Notes: generated from the letters alone by a model not told the origin. A stretch of 64,000 nt of DNA from Phlebopus portentosus (GCA_037892935.1 JAYXKI010000001.1:1798001-1862000), one strand, 5' to 3'; positions 45,575-58,900 are shown, numbered from the stretch's first letter. Made by a program: numbers and translations.

Positions 45575-47997
45575 TCATGAATGTTTGTCAAATTGAGCAT
45601 CAAGAATTCGCAGCGCCTCGCGAACTCCCGCGGCATCAACTTCACGAATACGCCTACGTCCGCACTCACGAAGTTCTTCTTGGGGTACAAGCACAGGTCG
45701 TCCAGCGGCTCCCGGACCCAGACTCAATGCCGAGGAAATGATAGGCCGGGGGGCGGAAAGTACGGAACTACGGATTTGTTCACTAGTAGGGCTTGCTGAT
45801 GAAATCTGCGCCCGTTGCTGTTCTTGAGCCCGGAAATGGGCATGAGGATCTGTCAGGTGGATAGCGTTGCCATTGCTACCCTTCTTCTCGGGATTTTCAC
45901 TCGTTTCAGTTGCTTGAGACTCCGGGGCCGCTGGACTACGCGCGGCGTCGCGCTCTGGAGTGATGGATCCCGGAGCGGGATGAATTACCGCGACAGGGCC
46001 TGAACATTTGGTTCTCCGAGCTACTACGTCGGCAAGCATACTGAGATAATGCAGTGTTAGTGACCGATAGATAACGACTTATGAAAGATCAAAGCTACCT
46101 CAAGTCTGCGAAGGCGATGTTTGGGTGGGACTTAAGGCGCGCCCAAGCTTCATTGGATGGAATTCTTTCGGATGAAACGGGAGGTTTTTCGTCGGACAAG
46201 GACGCAGATGAAGTAGTCACAGCTGTGATTGGGGCGGATGGTAAGCTATCAGACGGCTTCTCTCGTGATTTTGGAGGTTCCTGCTCTAGTCCTGCGGCTG
46301 AAAGTTCAATTACCCTTGGTCCACCTATTGTTGACATTGAATTCGAAGCAGAACTTGAAGAGGGTCCAGATATGCCGACGGAGCGAGCTGTCTTCCCACA
46401 CGCTTCAGGATTAGGACAAGAGGCACATGCCGGGGCCACTATGTTCGCGGAGTCTCCCAGTGCACGGCAGAAAGCCTTGCCGAAATCATCATCCTTACAC
46501 GCCGGGCAATTCGAAGGATCGCCCGAGCATGTCGGAACCGCAGGATTGATTTGCCAGATCTTGCCCGATGCACTTCGACGTCTATCCTTTAAGCGCAATG
46601 GTACAGACTGCGAAATAGTGACCTTTGAAGGTGATGGAGTGGGCTCGGGCGAAGGGAGACGGATTTGATAGAGGCCGTTACTATTCACACTGTGCTCTGA
46701 TAGAGCATCGGACCGAATGTGTATGGTATCTTGATAGGAACCATTCGCCTCGGGTGACGACGATATCCCAGAATTGTTAGAGGTATCGGAGGCGGGTGGG
46801 ATCTCGATGATGTTTGATATCGAGTTTGCGCCCCGACTCTCGGTATCCTCTTCCTTCAGTGCGGCAGATCTGTCCTGAGCGACCAAATAGTCGTTCCCAA
46901 AGCCTGATAAAGCAGATATTCCAGATAGGTTGCCGGCACTTTGCATGGCGAGTTCGCGACACACGCAAGGCGTGTTCTCGTTACACAACCCACAGTCAAA
47001 GGTATCAAATGCTGGTGCGTTCACAAGGGCATCGAAGGACTTAAGTGCGTCTCCAGACGGTCCAGAGAAGACTGAGGTTGAGTAGGAAGGCCCTGCCTGG
47101 CTCGAGCCGGGAGCGGGTGGTAATGGTGGCACGAAGGACAGTGGGGAGAAAGGCGAGCGAGATGCTCCGTTGGAATCCGGAGAAGAGGCTATTGAGGGGG
47201 ACGACGGTGCATACGTGTTCGTATGATTATACTGAGGAATAGGAGTCGCTGATTGGCGAGGAGATTCAGTTCCTGGACGGAAACGCTTGCGAACGGCAGG
47301 TTCCTGGATGATGCTGGTATCATTAGGAGAGTTTGGGTAGCTAGAATCCTCCCTCCATCGCTTTTGGATTTTACTTCTGTCCGAATTATCGCGATGAGTC
47401 GGCAAGGAAGAAGTGGAGACAGAGTTGGTTGGGACACGTTCCTTCAGACGAGCGATCTCATCCTTGAGCGAAACATTTTCTGTTCTAAGCTGCTCATTCT
47501 CATCCTTTAGACGCTTGGAAATTTGCTGGAGAGCAACGTTGCGTTCGATCTCTCCCTGCTCGTAAGACTGCAGTCGAGCCTGAAGTTCGGCTAACTGAGA
47601 TTGCTTCCGCTCCCTAAATGCGCGTTGAGCAGCACTGTGATCGCAGAAAATGATGAGATTCATATGTACATGCAACGATATGATGAAAAAAAGCATACCG
47701 ATTCTGGACGCGACGACCCTTTGAATCCGTCTGAGGGAGCATTGTGAGAAGACTTAGCGTGCTGCGGAGTCGGATGGGGATGCAAGATAACATACCTCTT
47801 TGGTTTCATTCGTCGACGGTTGATCTTTCTTTGGCTTTCTTCCTGGCTTAGGTTTGGCGGGAATGACCCATTCCTTGGAGGCTGAGCACGGCGTGGGTAA
47901 GCGAGAGAGAGGAAGGGCGGCAACAGTGGGAGAAAATACCTTGTGCCCAGAGTACTGATGAAGACGCTACGGGGGATTGGGCGGGCTGAGGAGTCAT
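45575..47997 (-). CDS. hapX: HapX-type bZIP iron regulator
   Basis: A nuclear regulator of iron homeostasis that works with the CCAAT-binding complex. It represses iron-using genes in starvation and, in ascomycetes, activates detoxification in excess iron. Five exons (47940-47997, 47796-47881, 47699-47730, 46099-47634, 45575-46040) join in frame to 725 residues. Exon 2 encodes the Hap4-like CBC-binding motif KEWVIPAKPKPGRKPKKD. Exons 3-4 encode the basic region KGRRVQNRAAQRAFRERK and a heptad zipper. Cys-rich clusters follow: CGLCNENTPCVC, CSGDPSNCPACKDDDFGKAFC and CASCPNPEAC. These are the iron-sulphur-sensing type. The segment ARLKSHPNIAFADLSMLADV and the C-terminus (VDAAGVREALRILDAQF) also match HapX. 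The start codon is 325 bp downstream of the eIF3b stop. Confidence 0.95.
47699..47730 (-). other. hapX: 32-nt microexon in hapX
   Basis: This exon encodes TDSKGRRVQNR, half of the bZIP basic region. It has canonical flanking splice sites (acceptor CTCAG, donor GTATGC). Skipping it would shift frame and remove DNA binding. Confidence 0.85.
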
Positions 47998-48322
47998 GAG
48001 AAAGAGACAAGGACGAGGGGGACTAGCGAGACGAGTGGGAGAGGGTTCTGTGCGGTGCGGTGGAACTAGTAGGAAGGAGCGTATATGAAGGAGAGCGAAG
48101 AGAGAGACCCGTGTCGACCGACTACCACACCACACCTTTCGGACTGTGATGAGATAAGATAAGATCATTTTTTTTAATGTTATTTATTATGTATTCTCCT
48201 TCTCACTGGTTCTCGGGGACCTCCGGCTCCGACTCTTACTGGCTGGCTCTTTTCGCGGCAGGGCTGCTGGGCTGCTGCAACAAATCAATTTCATCACACA
48301 TATCCATCTACATGTACATCCC
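47998..48322. promoter_or_regulatory. hapX promoter region overlapping the eIF3b 3' end
   Basis: Only 325 bp lie between the eIF3b stop and the hapX ATG. They hold the eIF3b 3' UTR and the hapX promoter. The tandem GATA element is listed separately. Confidence 0.6.
48151..48166. promoter_or_regulatory. Tandem GATA element upstream of hapX
   Basis: The plus strand reads GAGATAAGATAAGATC, with two GATA cores five bases apart (48153-48156 and 48158-48161), about 155 bp before the hapX ATG. With the preceding bases, ATGAGATAA differs by one base from ATCWGATAA, the site of fungal iron-responsive GATA repressors (SreA/Fep1 family). In ascomycetes that repressor and HapX control each other, so this is a good candidate site. 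Binding here is inference. Confidence 0.55.
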
Positions 48323-51257
48323 CTACTCCTCGATAACCTCTTCAGTCTCCTCAAGAACCTCCTCCAGCTCTATCGCGATCTCCTCTTTCTGTTCCTCCTG
48401 CTGGGAAAAGGCATTTGTCATCTTGTTCACGAACAGAAACAAATTAGATTGCTCTATCTCACCTCGCCTCCACGTCCCTTTGGATCCTGGCGCTCCTCGC
48501 CTAGCTCCTTCCGGCACTTCGCACGCCATGCATTCCATTCGTCCACGAGTCGCTTCCGGTGTGCGATCAGTTCCGCACTCACATTACTCTCCTCAGCAGC
48601 ATCTTCTTCGTCAAACGTCCGGCTATACTCTTTCAGATTCTTGCGGATCCGGCGCTGCTGCTCTTTCGTCAACAGTGTCCGCGGTCGCGGCCTCCACAGG
48701 AACTGCTTGAACCGGTCCAAAATCTGTTTCTCGATTTCCTGTCCTTTAAAGTCCCATATTGCGTAACCATTCTCCAACTGCAATAAAAACAGGTCCTAAT
48801 GTTAGTAGACTGCTACCCACACTCTCGCTCTCATTTGTGAGCCTGAGAGTCACCGCTAAAATTCGACATACCGTGTGTCGCCAGGCACTAGCGCTCGTGG
48901 CCAAATACCTCCCTGAAGGGTCCCATTCCACATCAGTCACCCCATAATGATCAGCCGTCCCTAGTCGCGAAATCCCCGAACCCCACTCATCCTTCGTAAC
49001 ATCGCGGCGAGCTCCAATGTCATCTGTGTAGAAGTCCAAGTCCCAGAACTCCAATTCGGATTTTGTCGAGGAACCAACTGTGGCCAACACAACATGTCTA
49101 CCGCGAGGTGACCATCGAATCGTATTGCTGGTCCGGGACGGCAGAGACTCTATACGAGCATATCTTGTGCATCAGCGTGCAACGTTGAAAATAATATTGA
49201 TTCTACGTACTGAGTAGCTTGAAGTCGCCCTTACCACGCTCAAGTTGGTAAAAGCTGACCTCTGTCTTGATGGTGATCCCAGGACCAGGGTTCCCCAAGT
49301 TCGGGTCATTACTAGAGACAATTGCAAAACGCTCTCCCTTTGGCTCCCATGAAAAATCGGTGACCGTGTCTGTGAATACAGATCAGTGAGAAAACACGAC
49401 CCGAGGTAGATCACAAGCGCGGAAATAGCAAAGCAGGCGGACGTCGTGTGAAGCGCATTGGTCTTTCGATTAAGCGCAAGAAGATAAGGGACATGATGGC
49501 CGTACCTTTTAACTCAACAACCTCGACAGGGAAGTCCTTTTCTCGCACGCGGAATATCTCTAGATTGCAGAAGATCGACTTTTTCGTCTTAGTATGTCTA
49601 TCGACCTTGACACATAAAAAGTCGCCCTGATTCTGCCAATAGAGCTTGCACTAAAAGAAGAGAAGAATTATCATCAGCACATGTTTCTGGCGACTACTCA
49701 TGTACGGAACCGTAGAAAGTCGGCACCGCAATGAACAACACGTACCTCCGTTACATTGAACAAATTCTTAGATCGCAGTACAGTGCGACTTGGGATGCTC
49801 ATGAGCGACGCACGCGCTGGTTGATTTCCCATTTCTGGCGTCCAATAGGCGAGCATGTTCTCCCTTTGTTTTTTTCCTTTCGCCGGTGCCGTGTCACCTT
49901 TAGCTTCCTTCTCGGCTTCCTCGCGATCTCGATCGCCCATGGTCCGCCATTCAAAGTCCACAACACCCTCAATCTTGATGCTTTTCTTGTCCAGCAGCCC
50001 CATTCCAGGAACTTCGTACACGCTAATTTGTTGCCCGGGAGTTACACGCGCTACGTAGCGGTCATCTGGACTCCATTTTAACGCGGGCCATTGCATCTGC
50101 TGCTTCTTCGCGCCGGGCTTTCCATCTTCTTCCTGTTGTGTATTCTGTGTTGGGAATGTGCGAAGCAGGTTGCCGGTTTTGATATCCCACACGGCAATAC
50201 TATTGCCTTCGTCTTCGTATGATAGATACTGCGGACCCTGAGGTGCGCCTTCCGGAATAACAATGGGCTCGTTAGACCAAGTTACGAGATAACGTTCATT
50301 AGGTGAGAAGTCGATCAATTTCACAAGCGGATGCGCAAATTTCTGCACGGGCGACCATGACGGGCCACCCCAAAGTCTCACACCCTGCCTGTGCAACGTT
50401 GCAAGCATTGTGCCTAGTGGCGACCATGACACATATAAGTCCGTCCAGTTCTTAAATAAAATCTGGATTAATGCCATGGCACGAAAAGTGTGTGTGGCGC
50501 CACGTACCCGTCTCTCGTACGCAACTCCTGATTGAGAGGGTTTGCCATGCCAGTGAACAGTCACATCGTCTTGTCGATATGTAACATATTGATCACGGCC
50601 TTGAGGATCAGCGAGCCACGCCCGCAAGTGCTCCTAAGAAAAATAATACGTCGGTCGCAAATTTAATTAAATGAGGCAGTACAGGCCACGTACCTTCGGC
50701 TGATACTGCTCTGGCTCTGGCTCAACGAATTTCTCGTCCATCTCCGCGTATTTCTCGATGTCAGTAAACCGATTTATGAGGAATGTGTGCCTGGCGTCAA
50801 AAGGATGTCCGTTCATGGCATTTAACGCGTACATAGCGTCGTCGGCGTTCTTGAATTCCATGAATACGAATCTAAAGCGACAGATTAGGGCAGAATATAA
50901 TATCGTCGAATTCATGACCGCACCCTTTGCCTTTCCCTGACTTCTCATCCCAAGGAACGAAGATATTTTCGGGCTTGATATGTGCACCTTTCTTTCCGAA
51001 TTCCCTGCTTATCTTCACCAAAAGTTTCTCTAACTTTGAATTGTCGATGACAGGTACTCCGTCTACCACGAGAATGTTGTCGAAGCCTTCTTCAAGTTCA
51101 ACATTGTATCTATGGAGAACAGTAATAGATTCAGCATTTGTAGTGTACGCTTCGAATTTCTTCTACTACTCGGCTGAAAAATCACCACATACTTTTCTTC
51201 GATATCGGAATAGTCGATGTCCTCATCGTCAGGAAATGTTCCGTTAGGGACTGGCAT
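48323..51257 (-). CDS. eif3b: Eukaryotic translation initiation factor 3 subunit B
   Basis: The scaffold subunit of eIF3 (yeast Prt1), which binds the 40S subunit and organises mRNA recruitment. On the minus strand it starts [20 protein letters not shown]. An N-terminal RRM follows ([40 protein letters not shown]). Then comes a WD40-like beta-propeller with many blocks ([76 protein letters not shown]). The C-terminal helical tail contains [12 protein letters not shown] and [11 protein letters not shown]. The last exon, after an intron that starts at GGE, adds a run of Glu-rich residues and stops at 48323. About ten short introns are present. The length, near 740 residues, is normal. Confidence 0.95.
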
Positions 51258-53199
51258 TTTGATAGCAAGGAAAACTTTATGCCCTTGTTGACGACACGAG
51301 GTCTAAGGAAGAGTTTGTTACATGCAGTGGTGTGTCTAAATTCCCACGATTACAATTTGCATTACATAATCTTTTAATGAAATAATCCATCGTAGATCCG
51401 AAACCGAGCTTTTTGAACACCAAATATCACCGCAGCTCACGGTTGGGTTGGTTTCAGTGCAATCAGAAAACTCTTGGACACTCATTCTGTATACCTTCCG
51501 ACTAATCGCTGAGGCGGAGTCCGCCTGGGGTAAGCCTGGCCGACCTTCAAATTTGAGATCGAAAATACTTCGCTGACGGTGAATCAGGCCTGAATGCCTA
51601 TGCTTATGTGTAGTCAATCACTCACAAGAATTTTTCCCAGCGGCAGTGTTCGAGGTCTCCGTGTTCACGATAATCTTGTCGTCGGACTTCGTCAGCTCTA
51701 TCGGCCGACCTCGATATCTCGTGGACTTTTGTGACTTTTGAAAATGCGTTTAAATTACGTACAGACCGTCTTTCGGTGCTATTACTGCAGTCCTCTGCGG
51801 AAAAGAATATGCACGGTGTCTCCCGTAAAATGTCAACTCACTTTACCCTTCGTCCAGACTGCGTTGTCTCGGTTAGAAGCTGACGAGCTTGCAGAACTAC
51901 GTATCGTCTGGACCAACCTTTTTTTGGCTCTCATAGGTATCAACGTTACTGATAACACATATGGCTGACGAAAGAATGAGTCATCCCCTTGAAAGACGGA
52001 ATGCATCTTTTCTACTGGTCTTTCTACATACGCATGATTATTGATGGCTCAACTGTATCAACGTCCCCTGTCGACTGAGGCTCTGAGATCGGTCTTTTCC
52101 GGAGAGTTACAGGCTTGGGACTTTGGTAGCTTCCGTATCAGTACGTGGTACTTACTTCTAGGTCGTGATTCACTCATTATCGATAATGGCTAGGCTTTTC
52201 TTTTCTCCAAGTGATTGATATCGTTCAATCTCGAGGAGTGTCAGCTTCACTAGTCCAAGCTTCAGTCTCTGATGAATATCGCCGGAACAACGGTTCCTTG
52301 GTTCCTTGAGACGAACAAAGGACAGTCGAGGTCGTGTGTTGAGATACAAAGCGATATCGTTGCCTTTTCAACCATGCAGACGATGCGTTCACTTGTATTG
52401 TTCGGTCCTGCTTCGTTCGTACTAGTCGGTCTATACGGATCGTGCGACCGTGGTTCGGTAATTCATCGACTTCCGTCTTATTGTATCAATGGTCTCGGCG
52501 AGGCTAGAAACAGAACAAGACTAATTTTATATCTGTTATCAATTACCAAGAAAGAAGCGGTTCACTATGATATGTTGTCTCAGAATTTTATGAGAGGCTA
52601 GCACAATATCAAGATCGATATTGAAGCCTGAAGGAAGACGAAAGGAAAGCGAGGCTGAGGTTGCGAAGTTTGAATATTATATGGTTCCGCGCTTCCTTTG
52701 TATACGAGCAGGAGCGACGCGGCTATCACGGACATCATTGGCTCCTCACCTTAGGCTTGCCTCGCGAGCATTCTTACCCACGATATGTAGTTGTGCGCCG
52801 CATGCACGTCTGCTGGATAGGAGGATCAATCTATGGCATCTTGCCAAGACGTGGTGACGAATACTTGCTGCTGGAGAAGATGATCGTCTCGTTCTTCGAT
52901 CTTTTCTCCACTGCAGTGGTCGAGCCGATCATTCTCCATGTTTGTTACATGGACCGAGGTATAGTTGAATTGACGATTAAAAATTCCTTCATTCTTATAC
53001 ACTCTTCTCCTGTTCTAAAAATAGAATTGGATCAATATGAATTTGGTGCTTCCGGAGGTCCATCACTGAAGAAGCTGATAAGATCAGGAGAAACAGGGGG
53101 AGATAGAACGCACGTTCGTCTCCCGACGGCTACTTAGACTGCGCGCTTTCAAGTCGACAACTTGAAGTCAACGGGAGGCCCTTCAGTTTCAGCGCCAAA
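51258..53199. other. Gene-free region of about 1.9 kb
   Basis: No gene is supported. It separates the divergent eIF3b and Git1/Pho84-type transporter genes. A CACGTT, a weak Pho4-type site, lies near 53111, about 90 bp before the transporter ATG. I see no repeat ends or transposase. Confidence 0.45.
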
Positions 53200-55473
53200 A
53201 TGAGCTCCGAAGACAAGTACACCAAGAACGTCGATCAGACTGATAGCCGTGTCGTGGCCGTGCCTGTAGAAGAGCAGATCAACAAACTCAAGGCAAACTC
53301 TCAGGCTGTAAGTCCCAGAGAGAAGCTCAGCGCATACTTCACCATCGCTGCTGCCGCTTTTGGTCTCATCAGCGATGGATGTGAGTCCTTCTTTTCCTAT
53401 GGTTTACACTACGAAAATATTGATCGCTTCTTTCAGACCAGAACAATCTCATGACCATGTCAAATGTCGTATTCAAGAAATTGTACCCGAAAGAATATAC
53501 AACGGACATATCCACGCGCGTTTCGAACGCGTTACTAGTCGGTGAGAAGCAATATGTGATGTAATCCGAGAAGAAAATCAACGCTAAAATTAACTACTTA
53601 GGTGCGATTATTGGACAAGTCTTTGTCGGGCTCATATGCGACCGCATTGGTCGAAAAGCAGCTCTCGTCATAACAACGCTTCTCATCGTTATTGGAGCAA
53701 CTATTGGAACGGCTGCTCATGGTGCGCATGGAAGTGTGCAGGGTCTCTTTTGGTGCCTCACTTTTGCCAGGGGTATTACTGGAGTGGTACGTGTAGTTCT
53801 AATCATGGTTTGTTTGTTTTCGTCATAACAATCTTTGACTTATTTAGGGAGTCGGCGGGGAATATCCAGCCTCGTCGACAAGCGCAAGCGAGGCGGCAAA
53901 TGAGAAGATGGTCAAGCAACGTGGTCCAGGTAATCTCAGCTTCAGTGCTTTTCGCGATTTTCTTTGGGTCTGATAAAATGGCTCCATACCAGTGTTCATT
54001 ATGGTGACCAACTTCGTCCTAAGTGTAAGGAAAATGTTCCTCTCTAACGCACCTATGCTGACTATTACTCTTGCCTGTAAAGTTTGGAGGACCTCTTGCT
54101 GTTTCAGTCTTCCTCATCGTTCTTTCCGCGGCTGGAGAGAACCATTTGCCTACAGTATGGCGGGTATGCTTCGGAATAGGTGTACTGCTTCCTCTTACCG
54201 TATTTTTCTTCCGATTGAGGATGCTGAGCTCCAAGCTATACAAGAAAGGGGCTATCAAACGTGAGTTGTGATAAGTCGTTCTCAAACAAATTATTCATCC
54301 TAATGCGATCACCAAATAGGCCGCGTCCCATACTGGTTAACACTGAAACGGTATTGGAGGTCGTTGATTGGAACTTGTGGAGCTTGGTGTGTTGATTTAT
54401 TCGTACTATAAGAAACCATAGAGCCGACCCGTTAATGGCATACCAAATACAGGTTTCTTTACGACTTTGTGACATTCCCTAATGGAGTATTTTCAGGGAC
54501 TATCATCTCTAGTGTGATCAAAGACGGAGATATCAAGTCCACCGCCGAATGGCAGCTACTCTTGGGGACTATAGCACTTCCTGGTGTTTTCATTGGTGCC
54601 TTTCTATGCAATAGACTTGGACGTAGGAACACGGTGTGTCCCGAATACTGTTTCTCCATTCTTTAAATTGTGGCTTAGTTAGCGCTAGATGATGCTTGGT
54701 TTCAGTGGCTTTTTGGTCATAGGTAATCTCAAAGAAGAGTAAACAACGGACACTTACAATTGACTTCTAGGGTTAATCATCGGACTGTTTTATGATAGAA
54801 TTACCAAAATCATCCCTCTCTTCGTCATATTGTAAGCCACGTTCAAATATTATCGAGGGATCGCATTATCAACTTTCAATAGCTATGGTCTGATGCAGTC
54901 TTTTGGGAACTTGGTTGGTATCATGCGCCAATACGATGGATAGTGTCTCAACGTGAATTTACAGGGCCCAGGAGATATGCTTGGATTGGTTAGCGCTGAG
55001 TATGATAAAATCTACCAGGAATACATCTTATCGTATTTACTCATTCTCCTATTGATAGGTCCTTCGCAACACCTGTTCGCGGTACATGCTATGGCCTGAG
55101 TGCTGCTATCGGGAAGACCGGTGCCGCTGTCGGAACCCAGGCGTTCACGCCCATTCAGAACAACCTGGGAAAGAGGTATGTCTCGAGTACTGTACAATAC
55201 AGGATATAAAGACGATAACCTTTTCATTCCAGGTGGACTTTCATCATTGCGGCCATATGCGGCATCAGCGGGATCTTTGTCACATACTTTTGTGTTTCCG
55301 ACATGACGGGTGTCGATTTGACAGAAGAGGATGTTGCATTCATGAAGTATTTGGCTGACAATGGGTGGGAAGGTGAGGTAGGAGAAGATGATGACCGCGC
55401 ACTCGTTGCGAAGGGCGAACAAATCCATCAAGGAAGCGAAGAAGGCGAGAGTGAGAAAGGAGAATTTGTGTGA
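53200..55473 (+). CDS. MFS phosphate/glycerophosphodiester transporter (Git1/Pho84 family)
   Basis: A plasma-membrane proton symporter of the 2.A.1.9 family, for inorganic phosphate or glycerophosphoinositol. The gene starts at 53200 and the soluble N-terminus leads to helix 1 (FTIAAAAFGLISDGYQNNL). VGLICDRIGRKAAL (family loop motif), GVGVGGEYPASSTSASE (the phosphate-permease signature GGEYP), GAWFLYDFVTFPNGVFSG, LPGVFIGAFLCNRLGRRN and GTCYGLSAAIGKTGAAVG follow. The C-terminus is acidic and ends at 55473. About nine introns are present. The FLYDF motif and the second-half motifs look closer to Git1-type permeases than to Pho84 itself. The region upstream is long and could hold phosphate-responsive control; this is inference. 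Confidence 0.88.
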
Positions 55474-55996
55474 AAAGGATGACGAACACGTCTCGGGAAT
55501 CTTATGCTAAGTTTAGTCATGCACATGGTCTTGTTGTGGTGAAGTATATTTTGCATCGATCCAGTGTAGCCTTTGTAGTCGCAAACAAAGTCATCACAAT
55601 CTTCTAGCGGATTCTGTAATAAACTGCATTGTGAAATAGAGCTACGTATATATCCAGTAGCTTGGATATCCATGAGAAAATGAAAGAAGTTTTCACGTTA
55701 CATGCGTATCGGAAGATTATACTGGCTCGATTTCTCTGTTGCTTCCTCAGAAAGAATTTGAGGTTGAGAATCCGCGTATATTGGATCTAGTACAGCTTTG
55801 ATTTGGTTTTTCTTTCATTCTCCTGTTTACCCAGAGGTTTTTTCTGTATTTTTCCTTACCTTGACCTTCCCTGAATGAACCACACTTTATTGGCGTCGAT
55901 CGACTTCTAACCAAACATGGTAGCCGTCGATCGGCTCACATTTTACTCGCCATTCGTGTCCGCGTCTTGCTTCCGTCTAACTCTTGCTATTCCAAA
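55474..55996. other. Intergenic region
   Basis: Transporter 3' flank and the promoter of the SLS1-type gene. No gene, RNA or repeat is seen. Confidence 0.6.
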
Positions 55997-58900
55997 ATGC
56001 AGCGGCACTTGCGCCGGACTATAAGGTATTTCTGTCGACAAGATTGCCGTCGCCGCTTTTATTCTACTCAATCGGCACTGCAACATGTCGTACCAGAAAC
56101 GCCCACAGATTCTGTCGCATCGACCAGTTCACGTCTCTTTGGAAATACAGAAGACTTGAAAAATGGCGATTCGTCCGCTGGTAAAAAGCGGATAACCTCC
56201 ACAGCACTGAATAAGCCGCCGTCATCACTACCTGGTGCTGAGGATGCATCTTCAATGCCAAATAAGGTCGATGCTTACCTAGCATCGCTTCGTGCTGAAG
56301 GAATTGAACCTAGCCTATCCGATCTGGACCGCCTCGCCCCGAAGGATACTCGCTCCGCAAAATCTCCAAAGTATGCGGAAGCCTACATGGAGGTTGTCGA
56401 TCGCCTCTGTCGTACTTTCAGCAAAGATCAGCTTCGGCGATTTTGCAAAGAGCTACGACTCGATCGCCGATACTCCAAGCCAAATAGAAAGAAGGTTGAA
56501 TATGCAGAAGCTATCATGGAGAAGGAATGGGGTTGGGAGAACTTGAAGGAAGTAGAGAAACAAAAGAGGGATGCTAGCGAGGTTGCTGTTAAATGTGAGC
56601 TAGACTAGTTTATCTCCCGCGATTGTGCTAATGGCTGTCAAAGCTTTTCCTGTCTCTGCCAGCGAACTCTTCCTATTGCTCGGCAAAGGTTAGTTAAGAT
56701 GTGGACAGTCTTTGTTATTCAGAAACTGACTTTTCACCACAGATGGATCGGAACTACTTCAGATCTCCAAAACATACAACGTTCATATTTCCGTCAAACC
56801 AGATCCACTCTCCATTCGAATCGAAGGCTTTAGAGGTTCAATTAAGAAAATTGAAGCACTGGTTGTTGAGCGAAGAAAAGTTAGCACGCAATACTTGTCT
56901 TAACCGCACAGACTCACCTTTCCATAGTCTATCGTGGAAGAAAAGATGGACCTTCCGACTGGAGAAGCGTTGTCCCCTGGTCTTCTGCAGCAAGTCTCGC
57001 GAACTGCTAATGCTTTCATTGAAAATATAGGCGACACTGGGAAGGTACATATGAATGACCTTTCTTCGTTCAGTCTCTGACATTTTGACAGATTCGAATA
57101 CGTGCCATGAACCAGCAAAGATTGAATCTAGCAAAGAGGTTAGCTTTTCGCACTTCAGTGCAGGTTGGTCTACAGTTCCGAATACTTCGCGATACTTCCT
57201 ATTTTGACATATATAAATGACGGAACATAAGATAAAGCGCAATCTTTCGATACCCTTTGCAGCGCTTCTACCTCCGCCTCCTAGTGCAATCTCGCTTGAG
57301 GAGCCTCCGTCTTCCTATGCGCTATTTCCTTTCGCCGCCCAACGATCTTTGCCGTGGACGGATGCCTCTGGCAGTGCATTCCGAAGCCGGAAAGTTAGTG
57401 AAAGGCTTAGTGAAAACAGCAGAAACTTCACATTATTTTCTGCTGACCTTTCAGGCCGCAAGGGAAAATTGATCAGTACAAATGGGTATGTTCCTCATTT
57501 CCAGGGCGTAGATCCACTTTAGAATTTGACGTATCAAAAGCGATATGCCAGGGCTCGACGATATAATATCTCATTCTTTCCGTGACTCAGAGGGATCTTA
57601 TATCATTACTGCATCGTCAGTGCGTTTATTGTCTTCAAAGAAATACATACGCTCAAGCGAATTTTATGACAGAACTGGACATGTCCTCATTATGGCCACA
57701 TCCCAACAGCATCGGTCGAGCATCCTTCCGCCTTTTCCAGGACGTTGGCAATACTCTGAACTGTTGGACTGGATGCAGAGTGATATCGCGCATCATGTCT
57801 TTGTTCCATGGTACTTCATCGCTTTACCGTCCTTTTCAAGCTAACACTATTATTTAGCCTCCCAGTACCGCTTCACTCTGCCCCGCCAACTCAAGAAAAA
57901 ATCGTACACCGACTGACGTATCGTCAAGTGCGAAACGAACTCCAGCCGCCCGATGCAGGAGCAGAATTCGTCCCGGTCAAAGTCATTCGCGCGGAAGTGG
58001 TGATTAACAGAAAGAAACTGGAAGAAGCTGAGCCTCTAAGTGCCGAATCCGAGGAATTCTATGGCACTGATGGTGACGAGGCAATGCTAGATGACCTGTT
58101 GATAGACGACGTCGTAGAAGCGGATGATCTGATTGAAGGAGCTGGTGAGACGTGCTCCCGACCTGCCGGACAGTCGTGCAGTGATTCAGACGCGCTAGGA
58201 GACACTAGTCAGTCTGTCGAGGCACAACTTCCAAAGCACCTCGATAAAGATACAATTTCCGAGGTATCCCAGACTTCGTTGGCGGAAGAGACTGTTTTGG
58301 ATGAAACTCGAGCCCCCGAAAATGACAAATCGCAAGAGTCCCTTGCCACCAGCGAAGCAGAGCGTGAATCCGACTCCAGTAGTGAGCCCAACTGCAACAG
58401 AGGTAGAGAAATGGAACTCTTAATCTCCCTTCCAGACAGGTAAACATTTGTCCTCAGTATCTATTCGTCAGCTTATCGCCCTGCCAGACCCATGGATATC
58501 AAATTGACTGTTCTAGGATCAGTAGATCATGTGCCAGATCAGAAAATAACTGAACTTGATAACTACTTTAAAGACCTTAAGGCATAGTAAGTGGATTACG
58601 TGCATAATCTGAGATCGCATTTTAATGAAGCACGTCCCAGTCTTGATAATGCTGCAAATGAGGCAACTCCGCCGGAGCCACCTCTCTTTGTCGACGATGG
58701 GGGAGATAAATACATACTGGACCTGAACGCTAGCATCCGTCAGAGTACCGAATCACTTGACCTGGGTCGAGATACGTTATCAGATTTTGACTCTCCTCGA
58801 TTGGAAAACCTCACGGAACGCCGCATTTTAACTACAACCGAAAGTATCTTTGACTTGGAGTCCGGGCAAAGGCTTGTGAATTGCGAGGTTTGTCCCATCT

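Noticed and set aside
46081..46668. A 195-codon plus-strand frame opposite hapX
   Set aside because: It is antisense to an established coding exon and lacks any recognisable domain.
52272..53137. Open frames between eIF3b and the Git1-type transporter
   Set aside because: They have no motifs, poor starts and no consistent splicing, and fit chance open frames in a promoter region.
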